Part shown: positions 49,769 through 60,000 of the stretch, piece after piece
Position numbering within the stretch: position 1 is the first letter of the stretch
Layout of the letters: each line of letters starts with the position of its first letter
Made by a program: the position numbers and the translations under genes
Notes under the pieces: generated by a model
The model's input: only the letters and a program-made list of their open reading frames with translations
What the model was told of the DNA's origin: nothing
Database searches by the model: none
Source of the DNA: Nymphaea colorata
Taxonomy: Eukaryota > Streptophyta > Magnoliopsida > Nymphaeales > Nymphaeaceae
Assembly: GCF_008831285.2 (NCBI RefSeq)
Contig: NW_022205177.1
Coordinates: forward strand, 32,501 to 92,500
Reading direction: 5' to 3'
DNA: 60,000 nucleotides

Positions 49769-50425
49769 TTACTCTTCATCCAAAAATATCCAAATTTTTA
49801 TCCCTAATACTCCATAGATAGTTCGAACTGGATAGGAACAATAATCAATTTTCACTCGAATGGTCTGTAGGGGAACCCTACCTTCTCTAATCCATTCAAC
49901 GCGGGCAATTTCGTTTCCATTGAGACGTCCTGCAATTTGTACCTGAATTCCCTTTGCATCCGCTTGTTCAGCTAATTCAATAGCTTTTTTCATTGCCTTT
50001 CTAAAGGAAACTCTATTCTTTAATTGCAGAGCGATATATTCTGCAAGAATATTAGGTTGCCCGTAAGGTCTTGCAACTCTTGCGATAGCAATGTTGAGTC
50101 TTCGGTTCACAGAATGAAAGCTTTTTTGTACATTAGTCTGTAATTCTTCGATTCCTCGGGCTCGACCCTCTATTAACATATTGGCGAATCCAATATGAAT
50201 TATGACTTGGATCAAATCGATTCTTTTTTTAATATCTATACGTGCAATTCCTTCAAAACCTGAGGATATTCTCATATGTTTTTGTACATAATTCTTGATA
50301 CAATCCCGTATTTTTTCATCTTCCTGGAGACCTTTGGAATAATTTTTTGGTTGTGCGAACCAAAAGGAACGATGACTTTGGGTTGTACCAAGTCTGAAAC
50401 CAAGTGGATTTATTTTCTGTCCCAT
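49769..50425 (-). CDS. rps3: 30S ribosomal protein S3
   Basis: 218 codons, typical. S3 lies at the mRNA entry site. [43 protein letters not shown] opens it, a KH domain follows ([26 protein letters not shown]), and the C-terminal domain contains [40 protein letters not shown]. The frame is intact. Confidence 0.98.
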   Translation of the reverse strand: MGQKINPLGFRLGTTQSHRSFWFAQPKNYSKGLQEDEKIRDCIKNYVQKHMRISSGFEGIARIDIKKRIDLIQVIIHIGFANMLIEGRARGIEELQTNVQKSFHSVNRRLNIAIARVARPYGQPNILAEYIALQLKNRVSFRKAMKKAIELAEQADAKGIQVQIAGRLNGNEIARVEWIREGRVPLQTIRVKIDYCSYPVRTIYGVLGIKIWIFLDEE

Positions 50426-50474
50426 ATCTACCTACCAATATTCTCTTTCTAAACTAAAAGTCATGTTTTGAAAA

Positions 50475-50858
50475 TCAAATATTTTTTAAATTGAAGTTAG
50501 GTCTTTCGCTCAATACAATAGTTATATGACAGGTGGGTCTTTTTATTGGGTAACTACGTCCCCGAGCTCGCGGTTTTAACCTTTTGACGATAACACCTTC
50601 GTTGACTTCGGCTTTACTAATAAATAAATCAGCTTCTTTCAAACCCCTATTGTGACTAGCATTTGCTGCTGCGGAATAAACTAATTTGAAAATGGGGTAA
50701 CATGCTCGATAAGGCATGAGTTCCAGTATCATAAGTGTTTGCTCATAGGAGCAACCGCGAATTTGATCAATTACCCTTCGTGCTTTTTGAGCAGACATAC
50801 CTATATGTCGAGCTAAAGCTCGTATTTCTGTACCCGAGGTCTTCTTTATCATAGTCAT
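50475..50858 (-). CDS. rpl22: 50S ribosomal protein L22
   Basis: 127 codons. L22 lines the peptide exit tunnel. The core [62 protein letters not shown] and [24 protein letters not shown] are conserved. The gene has moved to the nucleus in legumes and some other groups; here it is intact. The exact start among MTMIKKTSG is uncertain by a few codons. Confidence 0.96.
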   Translation of the reverse strand: MTMIKKTSGTEIRALARHIGMSAQKARRVIDQIRGCSYEQTLMILELMPYRACYPIFKLVYSAAANASHNRGLKEADLFISKAEVNEGVIVKRLKPRARGRSYPIKRPTCHITIVLSERPNFNLKNI

Positions 50859-50959
50859 AGGGTTTTACCTCACACACACCAATAAAAATAAGAATAAATC
50901 ATGAGAGCACTTATTTAACTTTTGATTACATTAATACATTAACTATATTAATATTATCA

Positions 50960-51238
50960 TTATCGCCGAGATCTATTATCGTTTCTCGCGTGTCCCCGGA
51001 AAGTCAGAGTAGGCGCGAATTCTCCCAATTTGTGACCCACCATACGCTCCGTTATATAAATAGGTAAATGCTCCTTTCCGTTATGAACAGCAATTGTATG
51101 ACCGACCATTGCAAATATAATGGTCGATGCTCGGGACCAAGTTACTATTATACTTCTTTCCTCTGCCTTGTTGAGCTTCTCAATTTTACTTAATAAGTGA
51201 TTAGCCACAAAAGGATTTTTTTTAGATGAACGGGCCAC
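50960..51238 (-). CDS. rps19: 30S ribosomal protein S19, GTG start
   Basis: 92 codons starting with GTG at 51236-51238 (read as Met), a start widely seen for plastid rps19. S19 sits in the 30S head. [58 protein letters not shown] are family segments. The large single-copy/inverted-repeat junction often falls in or near this gene, but cannot be located from one window. Confidence 0.97.
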   Translation of the reverse strand: MARSSKKNPFVANHLLSKIEKLNKAEERSIIVTWSRASTIIFAMVGHTIAVHNGKEHLPIYITERMVGHKLGEFAPTLTFRGHARNDNRSRR

Positions 51239-51337
51239 AAGTGATTACTCCCCCTTCTTTTCATTTTTTCATTTTGTGAAGACGAAAAAACCAATTTGAT
51301 TTAATTTTACATCATTCATTATTTTTTCTTTCTCTTT

Positions 51338-52829
51338 CTATTTACGGCGACGAAGAATAAAAATATCACTATATTTATTCCTTTTCCTACTCCTTCTTCC
51401 AAGCGCGGGATAACCCCAAGGAGTTGTGGGTTTTTTTCTACCAATCGGGGCCCTCCCTTCACCACCTCCATGGGGATGGTCTACAGGGTTCATAACTACT
51501 CCTCTTACTACAGGACGCTTACCTAGCCAACATTTAGATCCGGCTCTACCCAAACTTTTCTGGTTCGCCCCGACATTACCCACTTGTCCGACTGTTGCTG
51601 AGCAGTTTTTGGATATCAAACGAACCTCTCCAGATGGTAATCTTAATGTGGCCGATTTACCCTCTTTTGCAATCAGTTTCGCTACAGCACCTGCTGCTCT
51701 AGCTAATTGTCCACCCTTTCCAAGTGTTATTTCTATGTTATGTATGGCCGTGCCTAAGGGCATATCGGTTGAAGTAGATTCTTCTTTTTGATCAATCAAA
51801 ACCCCTTCCCAAACTGTACAAGCTTCTTCCAAAGCATACGGCTTTCTGGATGTAGATGATGATATCTAGACAGATGGATCTTATATGAATCGTATGATGA
51901 AGTACCACATGAGTGGATATATAGGAATCCAAATCTGCCGAATCACTCATGCTACGATCTTCTACATCCTAGGTCTCCCCATTCCGTCATCTGGCTTATG
52001 TTCTTCATGTAGCACTCAGACCGAATGACTCTATGAAATTACGTCGATACTTCCATTCCACATATTACGGGTAACGTAGGAGACATCTCTATTTTTCCCC
52101 CGGGGGATCTTTAGAATTACCACTGCTTAGCTTTCAATTCGCCTCTGACCATCAAATGAAATGTGAATAACCCATCCTCCTCTCTTTGAAACAAGGGGCG
52201 CTTCCGGTTCTATCCGTGCTTCAAACAATTTTGTCTTCTCCATATTACCATATCTCTAGAGTCAATAATTTTATATGAGGAACCACTGAACTCAATCACC
52301 TGCTGCCGTTACTCTTCAGTTTTCTGTTGAGGTCTATCCCGTAGAGGTACTCAAATTGGATCAGTGATCGATTTCTAGGTTTTGTCGTAAACCTAATTGG
52401 TTACTTCCAATTACGTAAATCAATAGTTCAAACCGCACTCAAAGGTAGGGCATTTCCCATTGATATAGGAACTTCTGTACCAGAAACAATGGTATCTCCA
52501 ATTATAGCCCCTCTGGGATGTAAAATATATCTCTTCTCACCATCCCCATAGTGTATGAGACAAATGTATGCATTTCGATTAGGGTCGTATTCTATGGTTA
52601 CGATTCTACCAGATATGTCTTTTGCATTCCGTCGAAAATCGATTTTACGGTATAGACGCTTATGACCTCCCCCTCTATGCCTTGCGGTAATGATTCCTCT
52701 GGCATTACGACCTTTACCACAACGATGCTGTCCATAGATCAAATTTGTTCGTGGATTGGATTTCGCTTGACTGTCTACGGCTCCTTTGCGTGTGCTAGGG
52801 GTAGAAGTTTTGTATAAATGTATGGCCAT
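51338..52829 (-). CDS. rpl2: 50S ribosomal protein L2, two exons
   Basis: Exon 1 is 52439-52829 (391 nt), exon 2 is 51338-51768 (431 nt), giving 273 residues, one fewer than tobacco because the tail is RRRK. L2 is central to subunit association and peptidyl transfer; the conserved [19 protein letters not shown] loop with its essential histidine is present. The 670-nt group II intron (51769-52438) starts GTGCGG, with a domain V-like hairpin near 51803-51845. The start is a genomic ATG, so the ACG editing seen in some plants is not needed. Residues [11 protein letters not shown] differ from the more common YSDNLILRRRSK. Confidence 0.96.
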
Positions 52830-52855
52830 GTTATTAAGTATTTATTTTTTTTTAT

Positions 52856-53137
52856 TTAAGTTCTTTTCTCTATAAGAGGTGGAATAGAATAACCCGGTTG
52901 AAGCGTAATGATCATACGTCTGTAATGCATTGTATGTCGCATAATAGGTCCCATTCTTCTACCCTTTCCCGGGAGTCGATGGCTATTCATAGCTACTACC
53001 TTGACACCAAAGAAGAGTTCGATCCAATGCTTTATTTCTGTCCTAGTTGATCCTGATTCGACATTAGAAGTATATTGATTGTTCCCCAATAACCGAATAC
53101 TTTTTTCTGTAAATACTGCATATTTGATTCCATCCAT
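52856..53137 (-). CDS. rpl23: 50S ribosomal protein L23
   Basis: 93 codons from [65 protein letters not shown]23 lies at the tunnel exit and docks chaperones and targeting factors. Length is typical and the frame is intact, unlike in plants where it is a pseudogene. The frame is open 33 codons upstream but not conserved there. Confidence 0.97.
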   Translation of the reverse strand: MDGIKYAVFTEKSIRLLGNNQYTSNVESGSTRTEIKHWIELFFGVKVVAMNSHRLPGKGRRMGPIMRHTMHYRRMIITLQPGYSIPPLIEKRT

Positions 53138-53306
53138 AAATCCATTTTCTTCCCTATGAGTTCCAGTATCTATAAGAATTAGAATTCTTACCGTTTCTAC
53201 CGTTTCTATCTTATTCTTATAGTATGAATATACCAATTAGTTATCTATGGATGATGAGATTCCGTTGATACGGAGCCAATTCTATTATTGAACGTTCCAA
53301 TTCGCG

Positions 53307-53380
53307 TGCATCCAGCAGGAATTGAACCTACGAATTTGCCAATTATGAGTTGGGCGCTTTAACCATTCAGCCATGGATGC
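53307..53380 (-). tRNA. trnI-CAU: tRNA-Ile (CAU, lysidine-modified)
   Basis: 74 nt on the minus strand with acceptor GCATCCA paired to TGGATGC and anticodon loop CTCATAA (CAU). Its place between rpl23 and ycf2 identifies it as tRNA-Ile whose wobble C is modified to lysidine to read AUA. Confidence 0.96.
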
Positions 53381-53464
53381 TTCGCGGAGACTCGTCATCA
53401 ACGGGGGCTGTCTTTGTGTAAGTGGATTTCAATTGAAATATAATCTTTCGTTTAGGAGAAATCA

Positions 53465-56400
53465 ATGAAACGGCATCAATTCAAATCCTGTATTTTGGAA
53501 TTGAGAGAGATATTGAGAGAGATCAAGAATTCTCGCTATTTCTTAGATTCATGGACCAAATTCGATTCAGTGGTGTCTTTCACTCACATTTTTTTCCACC
53601 AAGAACGTTTTGTGAAACTCCTTGGCCCCCAAACTTGGAGTGTCCTGCTTTCACGTGATTCACAGGGTTCAACAAGCAATCGATATTTCACTTTCACGAT
53701 CAAAGGTGTAGTACTGCTTGTAGTAGCGGTCCTTATATATCGTATTAACAATCGAAATATGGTCGAAAGAAAAAATCTCTATTTGATGGGGCTTCTTCCT
53801 ATACCTATGAATTCCATTGGACCCAGAAATGATACATTGGAAGAATCTTTTTGGTCTCCCAATATCAATAGGTTGATTGTTTCGCTCCTGTATCTTCCAA
53901 AAGGGAAAAAGATCTCTGAGAGTTGTTTCATGGATCCGAAAGAGAGTACTTGGGTCCTCCCAATAACTAAAAAGTGTATCATGCCTGAATCTAACTGGGG
54001 TTCGCGGTGGTGGAGGAACTGGATCGGAAAAAAGAGGGATTCTAGTTGTAAGATATCTAATGAAACAGTAGCTGGAATTGAGATCTCATTCAAAGAGAAA
54101 GATATCAAATATCTGGAGTTTCTTTTTGTATCCTATATGGATGATCCGATCCGCAAGGACCATGGTTGGGAATTGTTTGATCGTGTTTCTCCGAGGAAGA
54201 AGCGAAACATAATCAATTTGAATTCGGGACAGCTATTCGAAATCTTAGCGAAACACTTGATTTGTTATCTCATGTCTGCTTTTCGTGAAAAAAGACCAAT
54301 TGAAGTGGAGGGTTTCCTCAAACAACAAGGAGCTGAGGCAACTATTCCATCAAATGATATTGAGCATGTTTCCCATCTCTTCTCGAGAAACAAGTGGGAT
54401 ATTTCTTTGCAAAATTGTGCTCAATTTCATATGTGGCAATTCCACCAAGATCTCTTCGTTAGTTGGGGGAAGAATCAGCACGAATCGGATTTTTTGAGGA
54501 ACGTATCGAGAGAGAATTTGATTTGGTTAGACAATATGTGGTTGGTAAACAAGGATCGGTTTTTTAGCAAGGTACGGAATGTATCGTCAAATATTCAATA
54601 TGATTCCACAAGATCTATTTTCGTTCAAGTAACGGATTCTAGCCAATTGAAAGGATCTTCTGATCAATCCAGAGATCATTTCGATTCCATTAGGAATGAG
54701 GATTCGGAATATCACACATTGATCAATCAAACAGAGATTCAGCAACTAAAAGAAAGATTGATTCTTTGGGATCCTTCCTCTCTTCAAACGGAACGAACAG
54801 AGATAGAATCAGATCGATTCCCGAAATACCCTTCTGGATATTCCTCAATGTCCCGGCTATTCACGGAACGTGAAAAGCAGATGAATAATCATCTGTTTCC
54901 GGAAAAAATCGAAGAATTTCTTGGGAATCCTACAAGATCAATTCGTTCTTTTTTCTCCGACAGATGGTCAGAACTTCATCTGGTTTCGAATGCTACTGAG
55001 AGGTTCACTAGAGATCAGAAATTGTTGAAGAAACAACAAGATGTTTTTTCTTTTGTCCCTTCCAGGCGATCGGAAAAGAAAGAAATGGTTGATATATTCA
55101 AGATAATTACGTATTTACAAAATACCGTCTCAATTCATCCTATTTCATCAGATCGGGGATGTGATATGGTTCCGAAGGATGAACCGGATATGGACAGTTC
55201 TAATAAGATCTCATTCTTGAACAAAAACCCATTTTGTGATTTATTCCATCTATTCCATGACCGGAACAAAGGGAGATACACGTTGCACCACGATTTTGAA
55301 TCAGAAGAGAGATTTCAAGAAATGGCAGATCTATTCACTCTATCAATAACCGAGCCTGATCCGGTGTATCATAAGGGATTTGCCTTTTCTATTGATTCCT
55401 ACGGGTTGGATCAAAAAAAATTCTTGAATGAGGTATTCAACTCCAGGGATGAATCGAAAAAGAACTCTTTATTGGTTCTACCTCATATTTTTGATGAAGA
55501 GAATGAATCTTTTTATCGAAGGATCAGAAAAAAATGGGTCCGGATCTCCTGCAGGAATGGTTTGGAAGATCCAAAACCCAAAATAGTGGTATTTGCTAGC
55601 AACAACATAATGGAGGCAGTCAATCAATATAGATTGATCCGAAATCTGATTCAAATCCAATATAGCACCTATGGGTACATAAGAAATCTATCGAATAGAT
55701 TCTTTTTAATGAATAGATCCGATCGCAACTTCGAATATGGAATTCAAAGGGATCAAATAGGAAATGATACTCTGAATCATATAACTATAATGAAATATAT
55801 GATCAACCAACATTTATCGAATGTGAAAAAGAGTCAGAAGAAATGGTTCGATCCTCTTATTTCTCGAACCGAGAGATCCATGAATCGGGATCCTAATGCA
55901 TATAGATACAAATGGTCCAATGGGAGCAAGAATTTCCAGGAGCATTTGGAGCATTTCGTTTCTGAACAGAAGAACCGTTTTCAAGTGGTGTTCGATCGAT
56001 TACGTATTAATCAACATTCGATTGATTGGTCCAAGGTTATCGACAAACAAGATTTGTCTAAGTCACTTCATTTCTTTTTGTCCAAGTCACTTCTCTTTTT
56101 GTCTAAGTCACTTACTTTTTTCTTTGTGAGTATCGGGAATATCCCCATTCATAGGTCCGAGATCCACATCTATGAATTGAAAGGTCCGAATGATCAACTC
56201 TGCAATCAGTTGTTAGAATCAATAGGTGTTCAAATCGTTCATTTGAATAAATTGAAACCCTTCTTATTGGATGATCATGATACTTCCCAAAGATCGAAAT
56301 TCTTGATCAATGGGGGAACAATATCAGCATTTTTGTTCAATAAGATACCAAAGTGGATGATTGACTCACTCCATACTAGGAATAATCGCAGGAAATTCTT

Positions 56401-59400
56401 TGATAACACCGATTCCTATTTCTCAATGATATCCCACGATCGGGACAATTGGCTGAATCCCGTGAAACCATTTCATAGAAGTTCATTGATATCTTCTTTT
56501 TATAAAGCAAATCTACTTCGATTCTTGAATAATCCACATCACTTCTGCTTCTATTCTAACAAAAGATTCCCTTTTTATGCGGAAAAGACCCGTATCGATA
56601 ATTATGATCTTACATATGGACAATTCCTCCATATCTCGTTCATCCGCAACAAGATATTTTCTTTGTGCGTCGGTAAAAAAAAACATGTTTTTTTGGAGAG
56701 AGATACTATTTCACCAATCGAGTCACAGGTATCTGACATATTCATACCTAACGATTTTCCACAAAGTGGTGACGAAACGTATAACTTGTACAAATCTCAG
56801 CCTCTTTCAACTTATTGTCAGCCTCTTTCAGATATGAATCTATCTGATTCAGAAGGGAAGAACTTGCATCAGTATCTCAGTTTCAATTCAAACATGGGTT
56901 TGATTCACACTCCATGTTCTGAGAAAGATTTACCATCCGCAAAAAAACGGAATCTTTGTCTAAAGAAATGCGTTGAGAAACGGCAGATGTATAGAGCCTT
57001 TCAACGAGATAGTGCTTTTTCAAATCTCTCAAAATGGAATCTGTTCCAAACGTATATGCCATGGTTCCTTACTTCGGCAGGGTGCAAATATATAAATTTC
57101 ATCCTTTTAGATACTTTTTCAGACCCATTGCCGATACTAAGTAGCAGTCACAAATTTGTATCCTTTTTTTATGATATTATGCATGGATCAGATATATCAT
57201 GGTCAATTCTTCAGATTCCATTGTGGGCGATTCTTCCACGATGGAATCTGATAAGTGAGATTTCGAGTAAGTGTTTACAGAATCTTCTTCTGCCCGAAGA
57301 AATGATTCATCGAAATAATGAGTCACCCGTTCCATTGAAGTGGACACATCTGAGATCACCAAATGCTCGGGAGTTCCTCTATTCAATCCTTTTCCTTCTT
57401 CTTGTTGCTGGATATCTCGTTCGTACGCATCTTCTCTTTATTTCCCGAGTCTCTAGTGAGTTACAGACAGAGTTAGAAAAGATCAAATCTTTGATGATTC
57501 CATCATACATGATTGAGTTGCGAAAACTTCTGGATAGGTATCCTCCACCTGAACTGAATTCTTTCTGGTTAAAGAATCTCTTTCTAGTTGCTCTGGAACA
57601 ATTAGGAGATTCTCTGGAAGAAATACGGAGTTCTGCTTCTGGTGGCAACATGCTATTGAGTGGTGGTCCCACTTATGGGGTCAAATCAATACGTTCTAAG
57701 AAGAAAGATTTGAATATCAATCTCATCGATATCATCTATCTCATAAGTATCATACCAAATCCCATCAATTCAATCACTTTTTCGAGAAATACGAGACATC
57801 TAAGTCGTACAAGTAAAGAGATCTATTCATTGATAAGAAAAAACGTGAACAGTGATTGGATTGATGATCAAATAGAATCCTGGGTCGCGAACAGTGATTG
57901 GATTGATGATGCAGAAAGAGAATTCTTAGTTCAGTTCTCCACCTTAACGACAGAAAAAAGGATTGATCAAATTCTATTGAGTCTGACTCATAGTGATCAT
58001 TTATCAAAGAATGACTCTGGTTATCAAATGATTGAACAACCGGGATCCATTTACTTACGATACTTAGTTGACATTCAAAAAAGGTATCTAATGAATTATG
58101 AGTTCAATAGATCCTGTTTAGCAGAAAGACGGATATTCCTTGCTCATTATCAGACAATTACTTATTCACAAACCCCGTGTGGGGCTAATAGTTCTCATTT
58201 CCCATCTCATGGAAAACCCTTTTCGCTCCGCTTAGCCCTACCCCCTTCTAGGGGTATTTTAGTGATAGGTTTTATAGGAACTGGACGATCATATTTTGTC
58301 AAATACCGAGTGACAAACTCCTATGTTCCCTTCATTACGGTATTTCCGAACAAGTTCCTGGATGACAATCAAGGTTATCTTATTGATGATATCGATATTG
58401 AGGATCGTGACGATATCGATATTGATGATCGTGACGATGATGACCTTGATACGGAGCTGCTAACTATGCCGAATGTGCTAACTATGTATATGACGCCGAA
58501 AATAGACCAATTTGAGATCACCCTTCCATTAGAATTAGCAAAAGCAATGTCTCCTTGCATAATATGGATTCCAAACATTCATGATCTTTATGTGAATGAG
58601 TCGAATTACTTATCCCTCGGTCTATTAGTGAACCATCTCCCCAGGGATTGTGAAAGATGTTCCACTAGAAATATTCTTGTTATTGCTTCGACTCATATTC
58701 CCCAAAAAGTGGATCCCGCTCTAATAGCTCCGAATAAATCAAATACATGCATTAAGATACGAAGGCTTCTTATTCCACAACAACGAAAGCACTTTTTCAT
58801 TCTTTCATATACTAGGGGATTCCGCTTGGAAAAGAAAATGTCCCATACTAATGGATTCGGATCCATAACCATGGGTTCCAATGCACGAGATCTTGTAGCA
58901 CTTACCAATGAGGTCCTATCAATTAGTATTACACAAAAGAAATCAATTATAGACACTAATACAATTAGATCAGCTCTTCATAGACAAACTTGGGATTTGC
59001 GATCCCAGGTAAGATCCGTTCAGTATCATGAGATCCTTTTCTATCAGATAGGAAGGGCTGTTGCACAAAATGTACTTCTAAGTAATTGCTCCATAGATCC
59101 TATATCTATCTATATGAAGAAGAAATCATGTAAGGAAGGGGATTCTTATTTGTCCAAATGGTACTTCGAACTTGGAACGAGCATGAAGAAATTAACGATA
59201 CTTCTTTATCTTTTGAGTTGTTCTGCCGGATCGGTCGCTCAAGATCTTTGGGGACCCGATGAACAAAATTGGATCACTTCTTATGGATTCGTTGAGAATG
59301 ATTCTGATCTAGTTCATGGCCTATTAGAAAGCGCTCTGGTGGGATACTCACGGACAGAATGCAGTCAGTTTGATAATGATCGAGTGACATTGCTTCTTCG

Positions 59401-60000
59401 GTCCGAACCAAGGAATCAGTTAGATATGATGCAAAATGGATCTTGTTCTATCGTTGATCAGAGATTTCTATATGAAAAATACGAATCGGGGTTTGAAGAA
59501 GGGGAAGGAGAAGGAACCCTCGACCTGCAACAGATAAAGGAGGATGAGGATTTATTCAATCACATAGTTTGGGCTCCTAGACTATGGCGCCCTCATGGCA
59601 ATCTATTTGATTTTATCGAAAGGCCCAATAAATTGGGATTTCCCTATTGGGTCAGGTCATTTCGGGACAAGCGGATCATTTATCATAAAGAGGATAAGCT
59701 TCAAGAGAATGATTCGGAGTTCTTGCGGAGTGGAACCGTGCAGTACCAGACACGAGATAGATCTTCCAAAGAACAAGGGTTTTTTCGAATAAGCCAATTC
59801 ATTTGGGACCCTGCAGATCAATTCTTTTTCCTATTCAAAGATCAGCCCTTTGTCTCTGTGTTTTCACGTCGAGAATCTTTTGCAGATGAAGAGATGTCAA
59901 AGGGACTTATTACTTCCCAAACAAATTCTCCTACATCTATATATCAACGCTGGTTGATCAAGAATACGCAAGAAAAGCACTTCGAATTGTTGATTCATCG
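53465..60000 (+). CDS. ycf2: Ycf2 protein, 3' end beyond the window
   Basis: Starts [25 protein letters not shown] and stays open for 2,178 codons to the window edge; the full protein is usually near 2,280. Ycf2 is a very large FtsH/AAA-related protein, part of an inner-envelope import motor with FtsHi proteins. A Walker A-like GFIGTGRS is at about residues 1602-1609, with Arg where ATPases normally have Lys, a known Ycf2 feature. Repeats inside the frame are annotated separately. The visible C-terminal part reads [40 protein letters not shown], in the same frame as the start, so no frameshift is present. Confidence 0.97.
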   Translation, partial: MKRHQFKSCILELREILREIKNSRYFLDSWTKFDSVVSFTHIFFHQERFVKLLGPQTWSVLLSRDSQGSTSNRYFTFTIKGVVLLVVAVLIYRINNRNMVERKNLYLMGLLPIPMNSIGPRNDTLEESFWSPNINRLIVSLLYLPKGKKISESCFMDPKESTWVLPITKKCIMPESNWGSRWWRNWIGKKRDSSCKISNETVAGIEISFKEKDIKYLEFLFVSYMDDPIRKDHGWELFDRVSPRKKRNIINLNSGQLFEILAKHLICYLMSAFREKRPIEVEGFLKQQGAEATIPSNDIEHVSHLFSRNKWDISLQNCAQFHMWQFHQDLFVSWGKNQHESDFLRNVSRENLIWLDNMWLVNKDRFFSKVRNVSSNIQYDSTRSIFVQVTDSSQLKGSSDQSRDHFDSIRNEDSEYHTLINQTEIQQLKERLILWDPSSLQTERTEIESDRFPKYPSGYSSMSRLFTEREKQMNNHLFPEKIEEFLGNPTRSIRSFFSDRWSELHLVSNATERFTRDQKLLKKQQDVFSFVPSRRSEKKEMVDIFKIITYLQNTVSIHPISSDRGCDMVPKDEPDMDSSNKISFLNKNPFCDLFHLFHDRNKGRYTLHHDFESEERFQEMADLFTLSITEPDPVYHKGFAFSIDSYGLDQKKFLNEVFNSRDESKKNSLLVLPHIFDEENESFYRRIRKKWVRISCRNGLEDPKPKIVVFASNNIMEAVNQYRLIRNLIQIQYSTYGYIRNLSNRFFLMNRSDRNFEYGIQRDQIGNDTLNHITIMKYMINQHLSNVKKSQKKWFDPLISRTERSMNRDPNAYRYKWSNGSKNFQEHLEHFVSEQKNRFQVVFDRLRINQHSIDWSKVIDKQDLSKSLHFFLSKSLLFLSKSLTFFFVSIGNIPIHRSEIHIYELKGPNDQLCNQLLESIGVQIVHLNKLKPFLLDDHDTSQRSKFLINGGTISAFLFNKIPKWMIDSLHTRNNRRKFFDNTDSYFSMISHDRDNWLNPVKPFHRSSLISSFYKANLLRFLNNPHHFCFYSNKRFPFYAEKTRIDNYDLTYGQFLHISFIRNKIFSLCVGKKKHVFLERDTISPIESQVSDIFIPNDFPQSGDETYNLYKSQPLSTYCQPLSDMNLSDSEGKNLHQYLSFNSNMGLIHTPCSEKDLPSAKKRNLCLKKCVEKRQMYRAFQRDSAFSNLSKWNLFQTYMPWFLTSAGCKYINFILLDTFSDPLPILSSSHKFVSFFYDIMHGSDISWSILQIPLWAILPRWNLISEISSKCLQNLLLPEEMIHRNNESPVPLKWTHLRSPNAREFLYSILFLLLVAGYLVRTHLLFISRVSSELQTELEKIKSLMIPSYMIELRKLLDRYPPPELNSFWLKNLFLVALEQLGDSLEEIRSSASGGNMLLSGGPTYGVKSIRSKKKDLNINLIDIIYLISIIPNPINSITFSRNTRHLSRTSKEIYSLIRKNVNSDWIDDQIESWVANSDWIDDAEREFLVQFSTLTTEKRIDQILLSLTHSDHLSKNDSGYQMIEQPGSIYLRYLVDIQKRYLMNYEFNRSCLAERRIFLAHYQTITYSQTPCGANSSHFPSHGKPFSLRLALPPSRGILVIGFIGTGRSYFVKYRVTNSYVPFITVFPNKFLDDNQGYLIDDIDIEDRDDIDIDDRDDDDLDTELLTMPNVLTMYMTPKIDQFEITLPLELAKAMSPCIIWIPNIHDLYVNESNYLSLGLLVNHLPRDCERCSTRNILVIASTHIPQKVDPALIAPNKSNTCIKIRRLLIPQQRKHFFILSYTRGFRLEKKMSHTNGFGSITMGSNARDLVALTNEVLSISITQKKSIIDTNTIRSALHRQTWDLRSQVRSVQYHEILFYQIGRAVAQNVLLSNCSIDPISIYMKKKSCKEGDSYLSKWYFELGTSMKKLTILLYLLSCSAGSVAQDLWGPDEQNWITSYGFVENDSDLVHGLLESALVGYSRTECSQFDNDRVTLLLRSEPRNQLDMMQNGSCSIVDQRFLYEKYESGFEEGEGEGTLDLQQIKEDEDLFNHIVWAPRLWRPHGNLFDFIERPNKLGFPYWVRSFRDKRIIYHKEDKLQENDSEFLRSGTVQYQTRDRSSKEQGFFRISQFIWDPADQFFFLFKDQPFVSVFSRRESFADEEMSKGLITSQTNSPTSIYQRWLIKNTQEKHFELLIH
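56056..56113 (+). repeat. Ycf2 LSKSL repeat
   Basis: Three copies of GTCTAAGTCACTT (one with C for T) at 56056, 56080 and 56101, with spacings of 24 and 21 bp. They encode LSKSL three times at about residues 864-885 of Ycf2 without breaking the frame. Confidence 0.9.
57847..57910 (+). repeat. Ycf2 NSDWIDD repeat
   Basis: A 22-bp unit, GAACAGTGATTGGATTGATG plus AT, occurs at 57847-57868 and 57889-57910. The period is 42 bp, encoding NSDWIDD twice near residues 1461-1482. Confidence 0.9.
58388..58435 (+). repeat. Ycf2 acidic 24-bp tandem repeat
   Basis: Two adjacent 24-bp units (58388-58411, 58412-58435) differing by one base encode DDIDIEDR and DDIDIDDR. They sit in an Asp-rich patch about 35 residues after the Walker A motif. 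This is a known length-variable spot in plant ycf2. Confidence 0.9.

Noticed and set aside
51426-51791. A 121-codon open frame antisense to rpl2 exon 2
   Set aside because: A reverse-strand shadow of a highly conserved gene.

Overview
The window is 60 kb of an angiosperm plastid (chloroplast) genome. Gene content and order are those of the standard land-plant plastome from the end of psbC through the large single-copy region into the rpl2 - rpl23 - trnI - ycf2 block, which in most angiosperms lies in or at the edge of the inverted repeat. accD, ycf2, an intact 77-codon infA and an intact rpl22 are all present. This argues against grasses, where accD and ycf2 are degenerate or lost, and against lineages that lost infA or rpl22. 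An unedited ACG start in psbL and a TCA codon in psbE show that C-to-U editing is in use. I cannot name the species.

Layout. 1-4.4 kb: psbC 3' end, trnS-UGA, psbZ, trnG-GCC, trnfM-CAU, rps14, psaB. 4.4-13.2 kb: psaA, ycf3 (two group II introns), trnS-GGA, rps4, trnT-UGU, trnL-UAA (group I intron), trnF-GAA. 13.8-20.6 kb: ndhJ-ndhK-ndhC, trnV-UAC (group II intron), trnM-CAU, atpE-atpB. 21-29.6 kb: rbcL, accD, psaI, ycf4, cemA, petA. 30.8-36.9 kb: psbJ-psbL-psbF-psbE, petL, petG, trnW-CCA, trnP-UGG, psaJ, rpl33, rps18, rpl20 and the trans-spliced 5' exon of rps12. 37-44.7 kb: clpP (two introns) and the psbB-psbT-psbH-petB-petD operon with psbN on the opposite strand. 45-53.4 kb: rpoA, rps11, rpl36, infA, rps8, rpl14, rpl16, rps3, rpl22, rps19, rpl2, rpl23 and trnI-CAU, all on the minus strand. 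53.5-60 kb: ycf2, running off the window.

The genes serve photosynthesis (photosystems I and II, cytochrome b6f, ATP synthase, NDH, Rubisco), complex assembly (ycf3, ycf4), fatty-acid synthesis (accD), protein import or turnover (ycf2, clpP) and organelle gene expression (rpo, rps, rpl, infA, tRNAs).

The main anomaly is a set of single-base indels that break rps14, cemA (twice), petA, psbF, petL (twice), petG (one insertion, one deletion) and psbB. Nearly all fall in short homopolymer runs, and in every case adding or removing one base restores a family-typical length. trnP may carry one more. Most long genes (psaA, psaB, atpB, rbcL, accD, the visible part of ycf2) are open. This pattern looks more like homopolymer sequencing or assembly error than real gene loss, but raw reads are needed to decide. 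Second-tier observations are a readthrough of the usual petD stop where a CAA codon stands at the expected TAA, a perfect 54-bp palindrome between petD and rpoA, a 24-bp hairpin between petA and psbJ, and a 58-bp tandem duplication next to rps14. I see no mobile element, CRISPR array or novel system.
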